64,000 bases of DNA from Amycolatopsis sp. NBC_00345 (GCF_036116635.1 NZ_CP107995.1:1488001-1552000); one strand, 5' to 3'. Positions 34,301-43,068 are shown, counted from the stretch's first letter. Program-made: numbers and translations. The notes: a model not told the origin generated them from the letters alone.

Positions 34301-35493
34301 GTGTACCCGATCGTGTCGCCCGCGTCGGTGATCCCGTTGCCGTTCACGTCCACCGGCGCGGCCGCGTGTTTCACCAGCTGCAGCGTCGCCGCCTTCGCGG
34401 TGTTGGTGACCGTGCAGGAGACGAAGTCGCCGATGTCGACGTGCACCTGGGCCGAGCCGCCCGCGTCACCGGTGGGCAGTTTGCCGTCCGCGGCGCCGTT
34501 GCGGGTGCAGGACCACGATCTGTCGTAATTGGACTCCAGCCCCGAGGTGGCCTTCTCGTTCATGGTGAACTCGGCGCCGCGGGCCCCGGCCAGCACGGTG
34601 ACCTCGCCGGTGGTCGCCGAGGCGCCGCCCTTGGTGTCGGCCGAGCCGAGCACGGTCCCGCCCGAAGCCGCGACCGAGACGCCGAACGAGTCGCCGGCGA
34701 AGCCCCGCACGACCTTTTTGGACAGCTGGAGGCTCGAGACCAGCACGCCGAACCCGACCGCCTGCCGCCCGCCGCCCACCATGCGCTGGGTGAACGAGGT
34801 CGGGTCGTCCGCGGAGAGGATCGCGGTGCCCGTCTTGTTGGAGCTCGTGCGGCCGACACAGCGGACGGTCGTGGTGCCGACGCCGGTGTACCCGCCGCCG
34901 CACGCGTTGCCGATGCCCGGCCCGGAGCTGTCCGCGGTCAGGGACTCGAGCACCGACGACGAGGTCCACTCGATCGACTCGCTCGGGTCCGTCGACTCGG
35001 CGTCCGCGCCCACCAGGCCGTAACCCTTGACCACGGCGCCGCTCGCGTCGGTGGCGACGATGTCGGTCAGCGCGGCGACGGTGGTCGTGCTGTTGGCGGT
35101 CTGGTACAGCGCCGGCTTGCCCGGCACCCCGGTGTAATGCCCGGAGTTGCCCAGGTAGGCGGCGGAATACGTGGGCAGCGAGTTCGGCGCGACCGGGCCG
35201 CCGGACACCTTGAGGGTGACGGCGAGCTGGTAACCGCCGGGCAGCGCGAACGTCAGCCGCTGGCCGGCCGCGGACGTGGCCTCCGACTCGCTGTAGCCGG
35301 ACATGTCGAACCAGCACAGCGTCCGCGCGTAGGTGCCGGTGCCCGCAGTGGCGAACCCGCAGCTCTGCGTCCCGGCCGCCGCCGCGGGGGACCCCGAGCC
35401 GGGCACGACCACACCGAGCGTCAGCAGCACCATGGCCAGCAGCCCGAGCACTATCCGCCGGGACTTTCCGGCACCGAACATCACACCACTCAT
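31393..35493 (-). CDS. LPxTG-anchored surface protein with eight DUF11 repeats
   Basis: About 1366 residues. A signal peptide (SRRIVLGLLAMVLLTLGVVV) leads to a globular N-terminal domain with cysteines, then eight tandem DUF11 beta-sandwich repeats of about 105 residues. Each carries a TYSFVVTNTGN-like core, a LAPGxxxTCTATY strand and a NTAxATGTPP end. The first and last repeats include a DVNGNG/DVNGDG calcium-like loop. The C-terminus is Pro/Gly-rich, then LPNTG, a hydrophobic helix and RRRLR: a sortase signal. It is probably a stalk or adhesin on the cell wall. The start at ATG 35493 has GAGAGGG upstream. No sortase gene is in the window. Confidence 0.9.
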   Translation of the reverse strand: MSGVMFGAGKSRRIVLGLLAMVLLTLGVVVPGSGSPAAAAGTQSCGFATAGTGTYARTLCWFDMSGYSESEATSAAGQRLTFALPGGYQLAVTLKVSGGPVAPNSLPTYSAAYLGNSGHYTGVPGKPALYQTANSTTTVAALTDIVATDASGAVVKGYGLVGADAESTDPSESIEWTSSSVLESLTADSSGPGIGNACGGGYTGVGTTTVRCVGRTSSNKTGTAILSADDPTSFTQRMVGGGRQAVGFGVLVSSLQLSKKVVRGFAGDSFGVSVAASGGTVLGSADTKGGASATTGEVTVLAGARGAEFTMNEKATSGLESNYDRSWSCTRNGAADGKLPTGDAGGSAQVHVDIGDFVSCTVTNTAKAATLQLVKHAAAPVDVNGNGITDAGDTIGYTFTVTNTGALALNDITVTDAKAGAVTCPRPTLAPGESQTCTAQVPYVITPADEANGAAVNTATASGLPPGVTTRVTSNPSSTRTPTETPKPALTLKKSASPDDPEAYTVGRQITYSFLVTNTGNVPLNEIGVDETAFSGSGVMTTPVCPVATLAPGASTTCTATYVLTQDDVDSGRLDNTATAHGKQPGSEEPTTSNPSSVSIPTPAHPSIALEKTAEPTTVERAGQSVTYTFKVTNTGDVTLRGVGVDETRFTGSGPAPEINCPNTVLAPGASQTCLAIYRVTQADIDAGSIENTAVAHGTAPRATEPTTSAPSSAKVTASRTAALTLAKSADPATVAAAGEPVRYSFVVTNAGNVTLTDVTVTEGDFSGSGTLSAVSCPVGGAVVPVLAPGQSVTCTADYTATQADLDAGRITNSATAAGTPPAGLPPATTPPATAVVTASGGAALTLAKSVDPATVDGAGHTVAYRFVVTNSGNRTLTSVAVRETAFTGTGTMSVIECPSDTLAPGQSVTCTATYTLTQADADAGSVTNTAEATGTPPQGDPVTSGPSQAKVTVPGKPGLSLVKSADPADDGHFHAGQTVTYSFVVTNTGNQTLTAVTVRETAFSGTGQLSPLSCPGGGATVASLAPGEQAVCTATYTLTQSDVDSGRVTNTAVATGTPPEGGEPPTSDPSTVVVPTPPDAALTLAKTASPGTVTAAGQEVTYSFVVTNTGNVTLSPVTIRETHFTGSGEGPKPVCPDGAASLAPGEHVTCTATYTVTQSDVDAGSIDNTAVATGTPPEGGAPVDSKPASATVHANAAGALAIKKSADPVDVNGDGRIGAGDRITWTITVTNTGAATVREIKVDDPSAGPVTCPGTVLAPGQAMVCTVAPHTVTEADVKAGRVRNVATTTGIGPDGKPVPGGEATVSVPVVPAPEPGTGPGPATGPGEPAHRLPNTGVDVGWPLSLAGLLLIAGLALYLAGRRRLR

Positions 35494-35595
35494 CGACCGC
35501 GGCCCTCTCGACTCGGCTAAGGCTCCACGGTCATCGTGCGCGAACGTGGCCGTTCCGGCATCCGAAGAGGTGATCAATCAGTCCATAGTGGCCGG

Positions 35596-36498
35596 TCATG
35601 GCCGGAAGTCCGCGCGCACCGCGCGGTGGTCGCTGCCGTTCGCCGGGAGCACCGCGTCGCCGGTCGGGGTGAGCCCGCGGGCCAGCACGTGGTCGGGGCG
35701 GGTGAGCGGGAACGCGGCGGGCCAGGTGAACCCGAACCCGGTCTTGACCTCGGGAATCGCGGCAGTCAGGGCGGCGAAGCGGCGGTCGGTCGAGGCGGTG
35801 TTGAGGTCGCCGAGCACCAGCACCCGCGGTGACCGGTCGGCCTGGAGCAGCCCGGTCAGCTCGCCCAGGGCCCGGTCCCGGGCACCGGTCTCGCCGAGCC
35901 GGATGGAGGCGAGGTGCGCGACGTAGACCGTCACCGGCCCGGACGGCAGCCGGACCTGCGCCCGCAGCGCCCTCGCCCAGCCCTGCGCCAGGTCCAGCCG
36001 TTCCACCGCGGTGACCGGGTAGCGGCTCCACAGCCCGACTGTGCCGGCGAAGGCCTGGTACGGATGTCCAGGGCGGAGCGCCGCGTCGATCGCGGGGCCG
36101 GTGCGCCCGGTCCGTTCCTGGATCGCGACGAGGTCGGCGTCCGTGGCGGCCAGCGCCGTGGCCGCCGACCCGGCCTCGGTGTTGCCCGCGCCCACGTTCT
36201 GCGTCACCACCCGGAGCCCGCCGGGACCGGCAGCGCCGGCCGGGAGCATCGGCGGCACGAACAGCGCCGCCCACACGAGCACGGGCACCAGCAGGGCGAC
36301 CTGCGCGGCCCGTGAACGCAGGGCTAGGGCCAGCCCGCCGAGCGGGAGCACCGCGAGGCCGAGCCAGGGCAGGAAACTGTCCAGGAGGGTGCCCGCGCCC
36401 GCGACGTCGGGCACCAGGCGGTGGCCGAGCAGCAGCGCCGCGAGGGCCACCGCGAGCGCCGGGGGCAGCAGGGTGCGCAGGTGTCGCCGGAAGACCAT
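35596..36498 (-). CDS. Membrane-anchored endonuclease/exonuclease/phosphatase-family protein
   Basis: 300 residues: three hydrophobic N-terminal helices (about 12-90) and a C-terminal EEP domain. The catalytic pattern is visible as VVTQNVG (N), LVAIQERTG (E), VYVAHLAS (H), VLGDLNTAS (GDxN) and GSDHRAV (SDH). The domain would face outward. Such proteins hydrolyse phosphodiesters in nucleic acids or lipids; the substrate is unknown. It is divergent from the two-component system. Confidence 0.88.
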   Translation of the reverse strand: MVFRRHLRTLLPPALAVALAALLLGHRLVPDVAGAGTLLDSFLPWLGLAVLPLGGLALALRSRAAQVALLVPVLVWAALFVPPMLPAGAAGPGGLRVVTQNVGAGNTEAGSAATALAATDADLVAIQERTGRTGPAIDAALRPGHPYQAFAGTVGLWSRYPVTAVERLDLAQGWARALRAQVRLPSGPVTVYVAHLASIRLGETGARDRALGELTGLLQADRSPRVLVLGDLNTASTDRRFAALTAAIPEVKTGFGFTWPAAFPLTRPDHVLARGLTPTGDAVLPANGSDHRAVRADFRP

Positions 36499-36563
36499 GC
36501 GACCACAGTGGACTCGTTCGATGAGAGGTTTCTGAAACCGCCTCGGCTAGGCTCGGCCGGGTC

Positions 36564-37271
36564 ATGAACGAACGCCCCGCCGCCCCGCTGGTCCTCGTCG
36601 CCGACGACGAGCCCGCCGTGCGGGCGGCCGTCGCCGACGCCCTCGAAGTGCACTCCTACCGGGTGATCACGGCCGAGGACGGGCCCGCCGCCCTGCGCGC
36701 GGTGGCCGACCACGAGCCGGACCTGGTCGTGCTCGACGTGCTGATGCCCGGGCTCGACGGCCTCGGGGTGTGCCGGGCGCTGCGGGCCGCGGGCCGCCGG
36801 GTGCCGATCCTGGTGCTGACCGCCCGTGCCGCGGCGGAGGACCGGGTCAGCGGCCTGGACGCGGGCGCCGATGACTACGTCGTGAAGCCGTACCACCTGG
36901 GGGAGTTGCTGGCCCGCGTGCGCGCCCTGCTCCGGCGCGGTGCAGCCGAACCCGGGACCGGGCCGGCCGAGGCGCCGCCGCGGGTCGCGGACCTGGTGCT
37001 GGACCCGGCGTCACGGCAGGGGCACCGCGGCGAGCGGACCATCCAGTTCACCGAGACCGAGTTCGCGCTGCTCGACCTGCTGCTGCGCAACCGCGGGCAG
37101 GTGCTGACCCGCGAGGTGATCACCGAACGCGTGTGGGGCTACGACTTCGGCCCGGCCAGTAACCCGGTCGAGGTCTACATCCGTTACCTGCGACGGAAAC
37201 TCGAGGCCGAGGGCGAGCCGCGGCTGGTCCACACCGTCCGCGGCGTCGGCTACCAGCTGAGGGAACCGTGA
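36564..37271 (+). CDS. OmpR-family response regulator
   Basis: 235 residues: receiver domain with acidic pocket DDE (residues 13-15), phospho-acceptor Asp in VVLDVLMPG (about 56), Thr in LVLTARA and Lys in YVVKPYH; then a DNA-binding winged helix (FTETEFALLDLLLRNRGQVLTREVI...). It is coupled to the kinase gene (GTGA overlap) and probably controls the adjacent secreted glycosidase or the divergent EEP gene. Confidence 0.95.
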   Translation: MNERPAAPLVLVADDEPAVRAAVADALEVHSYRVITAEDGPAALRAVADHEPDLVVLDVLMPGLDGLGVCRALRAAGRRVPILVLTARAAAEDRVSGLDAGADDYVVKPYHLGELLARVRALLRRGAAEPGTGPAEAPPRVADLVLDPASRQGHRGERTIQFTETEFALLDLLLRNRGQVLTREVITERVWGYDFGPASNPVEVYIRYLRRKLEAEGEPRLVHTVRGVGYQLREP

Positions 37272-38590
37272 AGCGGGCGCTCCCGCTGCGCACCCGGCTG
37301 GCCGTGCTGGCCGCGTTGTCGGTCGCGGTCGCCGTGGCCGCGATGGCGTTCGCCGCGTACTTCTTCTTCGACCGCGAGCTCGGCCGCCAGCTCGACCTCA
37401 GCCTGACCCGGGAGGCGAACCGGATCCAGCTGCAGATCAAGCAGGGTGACTGGGACCGGCCGAGAGAGCTCAGCTGCGAGTGGCTGGCGGCGCCGGCCTG
37501 CGGGCAGCTCGTCACGCCCGCGCCGGCCGCCCCCACGCTGTTCCCGGTCGCGCCCGAGGCCCGCGAGGTCGCCGCGGGCACCCGGGCGGAGTTCACCGGC
37601 GACGTGCTCGTCGACGGCCTGGCCCTGCGGGTGCTGACCGTGCCGGTGCGCCCCGGCGAGGCCCTGCAGGTGGCCGTCCGCTCGGACCAGGTGACGCAGA
37701 GCCTCGACCGGATCCGGCGGGTGCTGCTGCTCGCCGGCGTCGGCGGGGTGGTGCTGGCCTGCGGCTTCGGCTACCTGGTGGCCCGCGCCGGGCTGCGCCC
37801 GCTGGCCCGGATCACCGCCGCCAGCCGGCACATCGCCGAGACGCGCGACCCGGCCCACCGGATCCCCGTGCGCGGCCGGGACGAGCTGGCCGAGCTGACC
37901 CGGCACTTCAACACCATGCTCGCCGCGCTGGAGGACTCCCTCGCGGCCCAGCGGCAGCTCGTCGCCGACGCCTCGCACGAGCTGCGGACGCCGCTGACGG
38001 CGTTGCGCTCGGACATCGACCTGCTCGCCCTCGACGGCCGCCTCGGCGACGACCGGCGACGGCAGGTGCTGCGCCGGATCGGCGACCAGTTCGAGGAGCT
38101 GACCCAGCTGGTCAACGACCTGATCGAGCTGGCCCGCGGCGACGAACCGCCGCCGGAGGCCGACGACGTGGCCCTCGACCGGGTCGTGGGGGAGCGCGTC
38201 GAGCTGGCCCGGCGGCACTGGCCGGGGGTCACCTTCACCGCGCGGCTGGCGCCGGTCCTCGTCACCGGCAGCGCGGAGCGGCTCGCCCGCGCGGTGGCGA
38301 ACCTGCTGGACAACGCGGCGAAGTTCGCCCCGGCGGGCAGCACGGTGACCGTGGACCTCGCCGACGGCCGGCTGAGCGTGCGCGACGAAGGCCCCGGGAT
38401 CGCCGAGGCCGACCGGCCGCGGGTGTTCGACCGTTTCTACCGTTCGCCCACGGCGCGGGACGTGCCCGGCTCCGGCCTCGGGCTGGCGATCGTCGCCCAG
38501 GTGGTGCGGGCGCACCAGGGCCGGATCGAGGTCGGGTCGCCGCCGGGCGGGGGAACCGAGTTCACCGTGTGGTTCCCGCCGGCCGGCTGA
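37268..38590 (+). CDS. Sensor histidine kinase
   Basis: 440 residues: transmembrane helix 1 (about 10-35), an extracytoplasmic sensor region of about 120 residues, transmembrane helix 2 (about 155-177), HAMP (about 178-230), the phospho-acceptor H-box VADASHELRTPLTALRSDID, N-box NLLDNAAKFAP, G1 VRDEGPGI and G2 GSGLGLAIV. The GTG start overlaps the response-regulator stop. The signal is unknown. Confidence 0.95.
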   Translation: MKRALPLRTRLAVLAALSVAVAVAAMAFAAYFFFDRELGRQLDLSLTREANRIQLQIKQGDWDRPRELSCEWLAAPACGQLVTPAPAAPTLFPVAPEAREVAAGTRAEFTGDVLVDGLALRVLTVPVRPGEALQVAVRSDQVTQSLDRIRRVLLLAGVGGVVLACGFGYLVARAGLRPLARITAASRHIAETRDPAHRIPVRGRDELAELTRHFNTMLAALEDSLAAQRQLVADASHELRTPLTALRSDIDLLALDGRLGDDRRRQVLRRIGDQFEELTQLVNDLIELARGDEPPPEADDVALDRVVGERVELARRHWPGVTFTARLAPVLVTGSAERLARAVANLLDNAAKFAPAGSTVTVDLADGRLSVRDEGPGIAEADRPRVFDRFYRSPTARDVPGSGLGLAIVAQVVRAHQGRIEVGSPPGGGTEFTVWFPPAG

Positions 38591-38631
38591 TCTCATTTGC
38601 CGCTCATCTCCGCCGTCCACGGTGGGCACCC

Positions 38632-40578
38632 ATGAGCGAACGAACGAAAACGGCCGTCCTGCGCGCCATCGCGGTGACGGTGGTGGCCGGCTCGGTCCTG
38701 GCGGGCGCGCCCGCGGCCCTGGCGGGGACCGGGGTGAGCCTCGACCACGGCGCGCTGGCGATCCCGGTCTCGGGCGGCGTCGCGCTGCTGGACCCCGCCA
38801 CTCTGCGGGTCGACGCCCGGACCGCCGCCGGGAAACTGGTGCTCTCCGAAGGGGCTCAGGAACCGTTGGGGGCGCCCGGTCCCCTGTCTATCCACAATGG
38901 AACGTATACCTGGTCCTACCCGAGCCGGGGGCTGACCGCGTCGGCCTCGGCGCGCGACGGCCGGCTCGTCGTGGACCTGCGCGCGAGCGCGGACGGTGAT
39001 CTGAACTGGCCCGTCACCGGCACGGACCGGGCCGCGAGCGCCGTGCAGTTCCCACGCGGGGAAGGGCTTTCCGTGCCGGTCGCCGACCCGTGGTGGAACG
39101 GTCAGCTCGGCGGCACCGACCCGGTGCGCCTGCAGGACCTCACCATGCCGTTCTGGGGCTACACCCTCGGATCCGTCGGCGCCGGGTACGTCGTGCCGAC
39201 CGACCTCGGCACGAGCCTGCGCTTCGTCTCCAGCGCGGGCCGTCTGCACACCTCCACCGCTCACCACTTCGCCGCCGCCGACGGCACGGACGGCTACACC
39301 GTGGCGTTCAGCGTCACGGACGGTTCCCCGGTAGCACCCGCGCTGGACTACCGGCGCTGGCTGGCGAACCACGGGCAACTCGGCAACCTCGAGCAGAAGA
39401 TCCGGGCGAATCCGGCCGTGGGCAAGCTGATCGGCGCGTTCCACGCTTACCTCTGGGGTGACGGCCGCACCACCGAGGCCGTGCGGCAGATGCGGCAGCT
39501 CGGCCTCGGCCGGATGTGGCTGGGCTACGACTCCGACGACAGCCCGATGCCCGCCGACGCCGTCCGCGCCGCCGAGGACGCGGGTTACCTGGTAGGCCCC
39601 TACGACAGCTGGGACAACGCGCAGGACCCGGCGACCGCCGACACCCCGGCCGCGCGCTGGCCGTCGCCAGTCTGGCCGCAGGCGTGTGTCGAAGACGCGC
39701 AGGGCAAGCCGGAAACCGGGTTCCAGGGCCGTGGCTGTTACGTCAGCTCGCAGGCCCTCGCCGACGCCGAACCCACGCACCACTACCTCGCCGACCGCGT
39801 CGCCGCGACGGCCGCGAGCGGGGCGGACAGCTACTTCCTCGACGTCGACGCCACCGGCGAGCTGTTCCGCGACCACAGCGCCGCCCACCCGATGACCGAG
39901 GCGCAGGACCGGGCGAACCGCTTGTCCCGTATGGCGAAGCTGAGCGGTGAGTTCGTGCTGGGCTCGGAAAGCGCCGGGGCCTGGGCGAACCAGGTGCTCG
40001 CGTTCAGCCACGGCTCCAGCACCCCGGTCGCGGACGGGCTGTGGGCGGCGGAGCGGGACAAGGACGCCTGGGGCACCTACTGGCCGCCCGCGCGGCCCGG
40101 CTTCTTCTTCAAGCCGGCCACGATCTCCGCGGACCTCGCCAAGGCGATGTTCGACCCGCGCTACCGCGTCCCCCTGTACGAAACGGTGCTGCACGATTCG
40201 GTGATCAGCCTCGACCGCTGGGAGCTGCCGCTGGACAAGCTGCCCGGGCAGCGCGCCACCCGGATCCAGCTCGCCATGCTCTACAACACCCCGCTCAACC
40301 TCGCCCTGGACCGGAAGGCGCTGACCGAGGAGGGTCCGGAACTGGCTTCGCTGCAACGTTTCTTCGCCGGGCTCCAGTCCGCGGCGGGCACGAAGGCGAT
40401 GACCGGGTTCCGCACGTTGTCCGGCGACGGGCGCGTCCAGCAGACCACCTTCGGCGACCACGCACTGGTCGTCACGGCGAACTTCGGCAGCACCGCTTAC
40501 CAGGGCCTGCCCGGCGGCTGCGTGTCGGCCGAGCGGCCCGGCCGGCCGGCGGAAAGGCTGTGCCCGAAGGCCGTCTGA
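38632..40578 (+). CDS. Secreted glycoside hydrolase, GH101/GH129-related
   Basis: 648 residues with a signal peptide (TAVLRAIAVTVVAGSVLAGA, cleavage near ALAG), a beta-sandwich N-terminal domain and a TIM-barrel. Candidate catalytic strands are MWLGYDSDDSP, SYFLDVDATGELF (two or three acidic residues) and LGSESAGAW. The layout resembles bacterial GH101-like (GHL) and GH129 enzymes acting on alpha-linked amino sugars, but the exact family needs a profile search. It starts 41 bp after the kinase gene, so it may be under the two-component system. Confidence 0.7.
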   Translation: MSERTKTAVLRAIAVTVVAGSVLAGAPAALAGTGVSLDHGALAIPVSGGVALLDPATLRVDARTAAGKLVLSEGAQEPLGAPGPLSIHNGTYTWSYPSRGLTASASARDGRLVVDLRASADGDLNWPVTGTDRAASAVQFPRGEGLSVPVADPWWNGQLGGTDPVRLQDLTMPFWGYTLGSVGAGYVVPTDLGTSLRFVSSAGRLHTSTAHHFAAADGTDGYTVAFSVTDGSPVAPALDYRRWLANHGQLGNLEQKIRANPAVGKLIGAFHAYLWGDGRTTEAVRQMRQLGLGRMWLGYDSDDSPMPADAVRAAEDAGYLVGPYDSWDNAQDPATADTPAARWPSPVWPQACVEDAQGKPETGFQGRGCYVSSQALADAEPTHHYLADRVAATAASGADSYFLDVDATGELFRDHSAAHPMTEAQDRANRLSRMAKLSGEFVLGSESAGAWANQVLAFSHGSSTPVADGLWAAERDKDAWGTYWPPARPGFFFKPATISADLAKAMFDPRYRVPLYETVLHDSVISLDRWELPLDKLPGQRATRIQLAMLYNTPLNLALDRKALTEEGPELASLQRFFAGLQSAAGTKAMTGFRTLSGDGRVQQTTFGDHALVVTANFGSTAYQGLPGGCVSAERPGRPAERLCPKAV

Positions 40579-40583
40579 CGGTG

Positions 40584-40634
40584 CCCTGAAGGCCACCTTC
40601 AGGGCATATACGACCCTGAAGGTGGCCTTCAGGG
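40584..40634. repeat. Double palindrome between convergent genes
   Basis: CCCTGAAGG-CCA-CCTTCAGGG (40584-40604) is itself a hairpin and is inverted as a whole at 40614-40634 with a 9-bp centre. It can form either two small hairpins or one 21-bp stem. It lies between the convergent glycosidase and MarR genes and fits a bidirectional terminator. It is a third intergenic palindrome type in the window. Confidence 0.75.
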
Positions 40635-40659
40635 TCGCAGTGCGCGGGTGGGCGGCAGT

Positions 40660-41199
40660 TCAGCGGCGGTGTGGCTGTCGTTGCGGGGCCTGGGGCGCTT
40701 CGAGCTGGGCGAGCCAGGTCGCGAGCACCTGTTCCAGCTGTGTGGCGTCGGCCGGGGCGAGGTCGCCGAGGAGGCGGCGTTCGTTGTGCATGTGGGCGGT
40801 GAACGCGGTGTCGATCAGCTCGCGGCCGGCCGGGGTCAGCGCGACCACCCGGCCGCGCCCGTCGGCCGCGCTGGGGCGGCGGGTGACCAGGCCGGCGCGT
40901 TCGAGCCGGTCGATCCGCTTGGTCATGGCGCCCGTGGTGACCATCGTGAACGCGGCCAGCTCGCCGGGCGCGCGTTCGAACGGGTCCCCGGCGCGGCGGA
41001 GCGCGGCCAGCACGTCGAACTCGCCCTCGCTCAGCCCGTAGCGGCTGTACACGACGCAGAGCTGGTCGGTGAGCAGCGCGGCGACCCGGTGCAGCCGGCC
41101 GATCACCCCCTGCGGGCTGACGTCGAGGTCGGGGCGTTCGCGCGCCCATTCGGCCTGGATGCGAGCGACGTGGTCCAGCGGTTCGGTCACCCGCGCCAC
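40660..41199 (-). CDS. MarR-family regulator
   Basis: About 179 residues with the MarR winged helix: LSEGEFDVLAALRRAGDPFE, then LAAFTMVTTGAMTKRIDRLERAGLVTR (recognition helix) and the wing ADGRGRVVALTPAGRELI. The GTG at 41199 has AGGAAGG upstream; GTG 41190 is an alternative. It is divergent from the EamA transporter, and both starts border two palindromic sites, so it likely represses both. Confidence 0.92.
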   Translation of the reverse strand: MARVTEPLDHVARIQAEWARERPDLDVSPQGVIGRLHRVAALLTDQLCVVYSRYGLSEGEFDVLAALRRAGDPFERAPGELAAFTMVTTGAMTKRIDRLERAGLVTRRPSAADGRGRVVALTPAGRELIDTAFTAHMHNERRLLGDLAPADATQLEQVLATWLAQLEAPQAPQRQPHRR

Positions 41200-41201
41200 G
41201 A

Positions 41202-41241
41202 TACCTTCCTGGGAAGGTACTGTAGCTTCCATGGAAGCTAC
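41202..41241. promoter_or_regulatory. Two MarR operator palindromes
   Basis: TACCTTCC-TG-GGAAGGTA (41202-41219) and GTAGCTTCCATGGAAGCTAC (41222-41241) are both perfect and share the core CTTCCnnGGAAG. Their centres are 21 bp apart, two helical turns on the same face. The second contains the transporter ATG. Confidence 0.88.
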
Positions 41242-42121
41242 TTTGCGGTGGAGCCTGGTCACCGCCGTCGCGCCGATCGCCTGGGGCACCAACTACTTCG
41301 TCACCCACGAGCTCCTGCCACCCGGGCTGCCGCTGTACGGCGCGGTCTTCCGGGCGCTCCCGGCCGGCCTGCTCCTGCTCGCGGTGCGCCGGCAGCGGCC
41401 GCGCGGGTCGTGGTGGTGGAAGTCGCTGGTGCTCGGCGCGTTGAACACGAGCGCGTTCTTCACGCTCATCTACATCTCGGCGCAGCTGCTCCCGACCAGC
41501 CTGGCGTCCATGATCATGGCCACCTCCCCGGTGGTGCTGATGCTGCTGGCCTGGCTGCTGGTCGCCGAACGGCCCACGGTGCTCGCGCTGGCCGGCGCCG
41601 TGGTCGGCATCGCCGGGGCCTGCCTGATGCTGCTGACCGCGGCCGTGCGGGTCGACGCGCTCGGCGTGGCCGCGTCCGTGGGCGCGATGACGCTGTCCTC
41701 GGTCGGGTACATCCTGGCGAAACGGTGGGCGGGCGAGGTCGACGTGATCGCCTCGACGTCCTGGCAGCTCATCGCGGGCAGCCTCCTGCTGATCCCGCCG
41801 GCGGTCGTGGTGGAGGGCGCGCCGCCGGCGCTGACCGGGGACATGCTGCTCGGGTTCGGCTACGTCACGGTGGTGGCCACCGCCCTCGCGTTCGCCGCCT
41901 GGTTCACCGGCCTGAAGCACCTGCCCGCCGCGTCCGTGGGGCTGATCGGGCTGCTGAACCCCGTCACCGGAGTGCTGCTGGGCACGCTGCTGGCCGGTGA
42001 CACGCTCACCGCGCAGCAGGCCGGCGGCATCGCGCTGGTACTGGCCGGGCTGGTGCTCGGGCAGCCGATCGTCCGCCGGATTTGGCGGCGCACCAACGGT
42101 TCCCGGGTGCTCAGCGGCTAG
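41231..42121 (+). CDS. EamA/DMT-family exporter
   Basis: 296 residues with ten hydrophobic helices in two EamA halves; PIAWGTNYFVTHELLPPGLP at the start and LIGLLNPVTGVLLGTLLAGD near the C-terminus are typical of drug/metabolite transporters. The ATG at 41231 lies inside the second operator palindrome, so translation is probably leaderless or nearly so. Divergent from and likely repressed by the MarR protein. Confidence 0.92.
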   Translation: MEATLRWSLVTAVAPIAWGTNYFVTHELLPPGLPLYGAVFRALPAGLLLLAVRRQRPRGSWWWKSLVLGALNTSAFFTLIYISAQLLPTSLASMIMATSPVVLMLLAWLLVAERPTVLALAGAVVGIAGACLMLLTAAVRVDALGVAASVGAMTLSSVGYILAKRWAGEVDVIASTSWQLIAGSLLLIPPAVVVEGAPPALTGDMLLGFGYVTVVATALAFAAWFTGLKHLPAASVGLIGLLNPVTGVLLGTLLAGDTLTAQQAGGIALVLAGLVLGQPIVRRIWRRTNGSRVLSG

Positions 42122-42125
42122 GTGT

Positions 42126-42965
42126 TCAATGGCTCAGCGCCTGGGTGCCGAGGACGGTGATCAGGGCGAGGCGCTCGGCGTCCTCGGTGCCGGGTACCGC
42201 GGTGTAGACCATGATCCGCAGGTCGCCGCCCGCGACGGTGAGCACGTCGCAGTCCAGCACCACGGGGCCGGCCTCGGGGTGGACGATGGTCTTGGGCCCG
42301 GCCTCGTGCTGCCCGACCGCGCCGGACTCCCACAGCTCGGCGAACCGCGCGCTGCTCGCGCGCAGCTCCGTCACCATCCGCCGCAGCTGCGGGTCGGCCG
42401 GGTAACGCTCGGCGGTCGCGCGCAGGTCGGCCACGAGCCCGGCGTGGAACCGGGCCAGCGATTCCGGCGTGTGCCGGGCCCGCGAGCCCGGCCCGGCGAA
42501 CTGCCGCCACACGCTGTTGCGCTCGAACCCCCGCCACCCGGACGGATCGCCCATCAGCGCCGCGTACGGCGGGTTGGCCAGGAGCAGCGTCCACGAGGCG
42601 TCGTAGACCGCGACCGGCGTCCCGGTCAGCCGGTCCAGCAGCCGGTGGACGCTCGGGTTGATGAACGCGGGCACGGTCTCCGGCCCCGGCGGGTTCAGCC
42701 CGGCCAGCCGGAACAGGTGGGCGCGCTCGATCCCGGACAGCCGCAGCGCCCGGGCCAGCGCCTCGACGACCTGCGCCGACGGGCTGGTCGCCCGGCCCTG
42801 TTCCAGCCGGGTGACGTAGTCGACGGAGATCCCGGCGAGCTGGGACAGCTCTTCCCGGCGCAGCCCGCTCGCGCGCCGGTGCCCGCCCACGGGAAGCCCG
42901 GCCGCCTCGGGGCTGACCCGGTCCCGCCAGCGCCGCACCGCCTTGCCGAACTCCGCCGTTGCCAT
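42126..42965 (-). CDS. XRE regulator with MmyB-like ligand-binding domain
   Basis: 279 residues: an N-terminal helix-turn-helix (RASGLRREELSQLAGISVDYVTRLEQGR) and the MmyB-type PAS-like C-terminal domain (AVYDASWTLLLANPPYAALMGDP, RRMVTELRASSARFAELWES). Proteins of this class usually repress a divergent short-chain dehydrogenase and may bind fatty-acid-like ligands. ATG at 42965. Confidence 0.92.
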   Translation of the reverse strand: MATAEFGKAVRRWRDRVSPEAAGLPVGGHRRASGLRREELSQLAGISVDYVTRLEQGRATSPSAQVVEALARALRLSGIERAHLFRLAGLNPPGPETVPAFINPSVHRLLDRLTGTPVAVYDASWTLLLANPPYAALMGDPSGWRGFERNSVWRQFAGPGSRARHTPESLARFHAGLVADLRATAERYPADPQLRRMVTELRASSARFAELWESGAVGQHEAGPKTIVHPEAGPVVLDCDVLTVAGGDLRIMVYTAVPGTEDAERLALITVLGTQALSH

Positions 42966-42992
42966 GCTTGCCAGTCTGCCCGTTTCGCGGCC

Positions 42993-43015
42993 GGACTGCC
43001 TGGTACCGGCAGTCC
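42993..43015. promoter_or_regulatory. Operator dyad between XRE and SDR genes
   Basis: GGACTGCC (42993-43000) and GGCAGTCC (43008-43015) flank TGGTACC. It lies in the shared promoter region of the divergent pair and fits the MmyB-type regulator. Confidence 0.7.
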
Positions 43016-43068
43016 CAGGAAGACCGGACGACTGGTAGCCCGCCCGGCCCGCGCGGAGCGTGGGAGCC

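Noticed and set aside
31501..35520. 1339-codon plus-strand open frame opposite the DUF11 gene
   Set aside because: An antisense shadow: composition is Arg/Gly-rich, while the minus strand has signal peptide, repeats and LPNTG.
41069..41230. Upstream extension of the EamA transporter frame
   Set aside because: It would overlap the MarR gene and both operators; the transmembrane protein begins naturally at ATG 41231.
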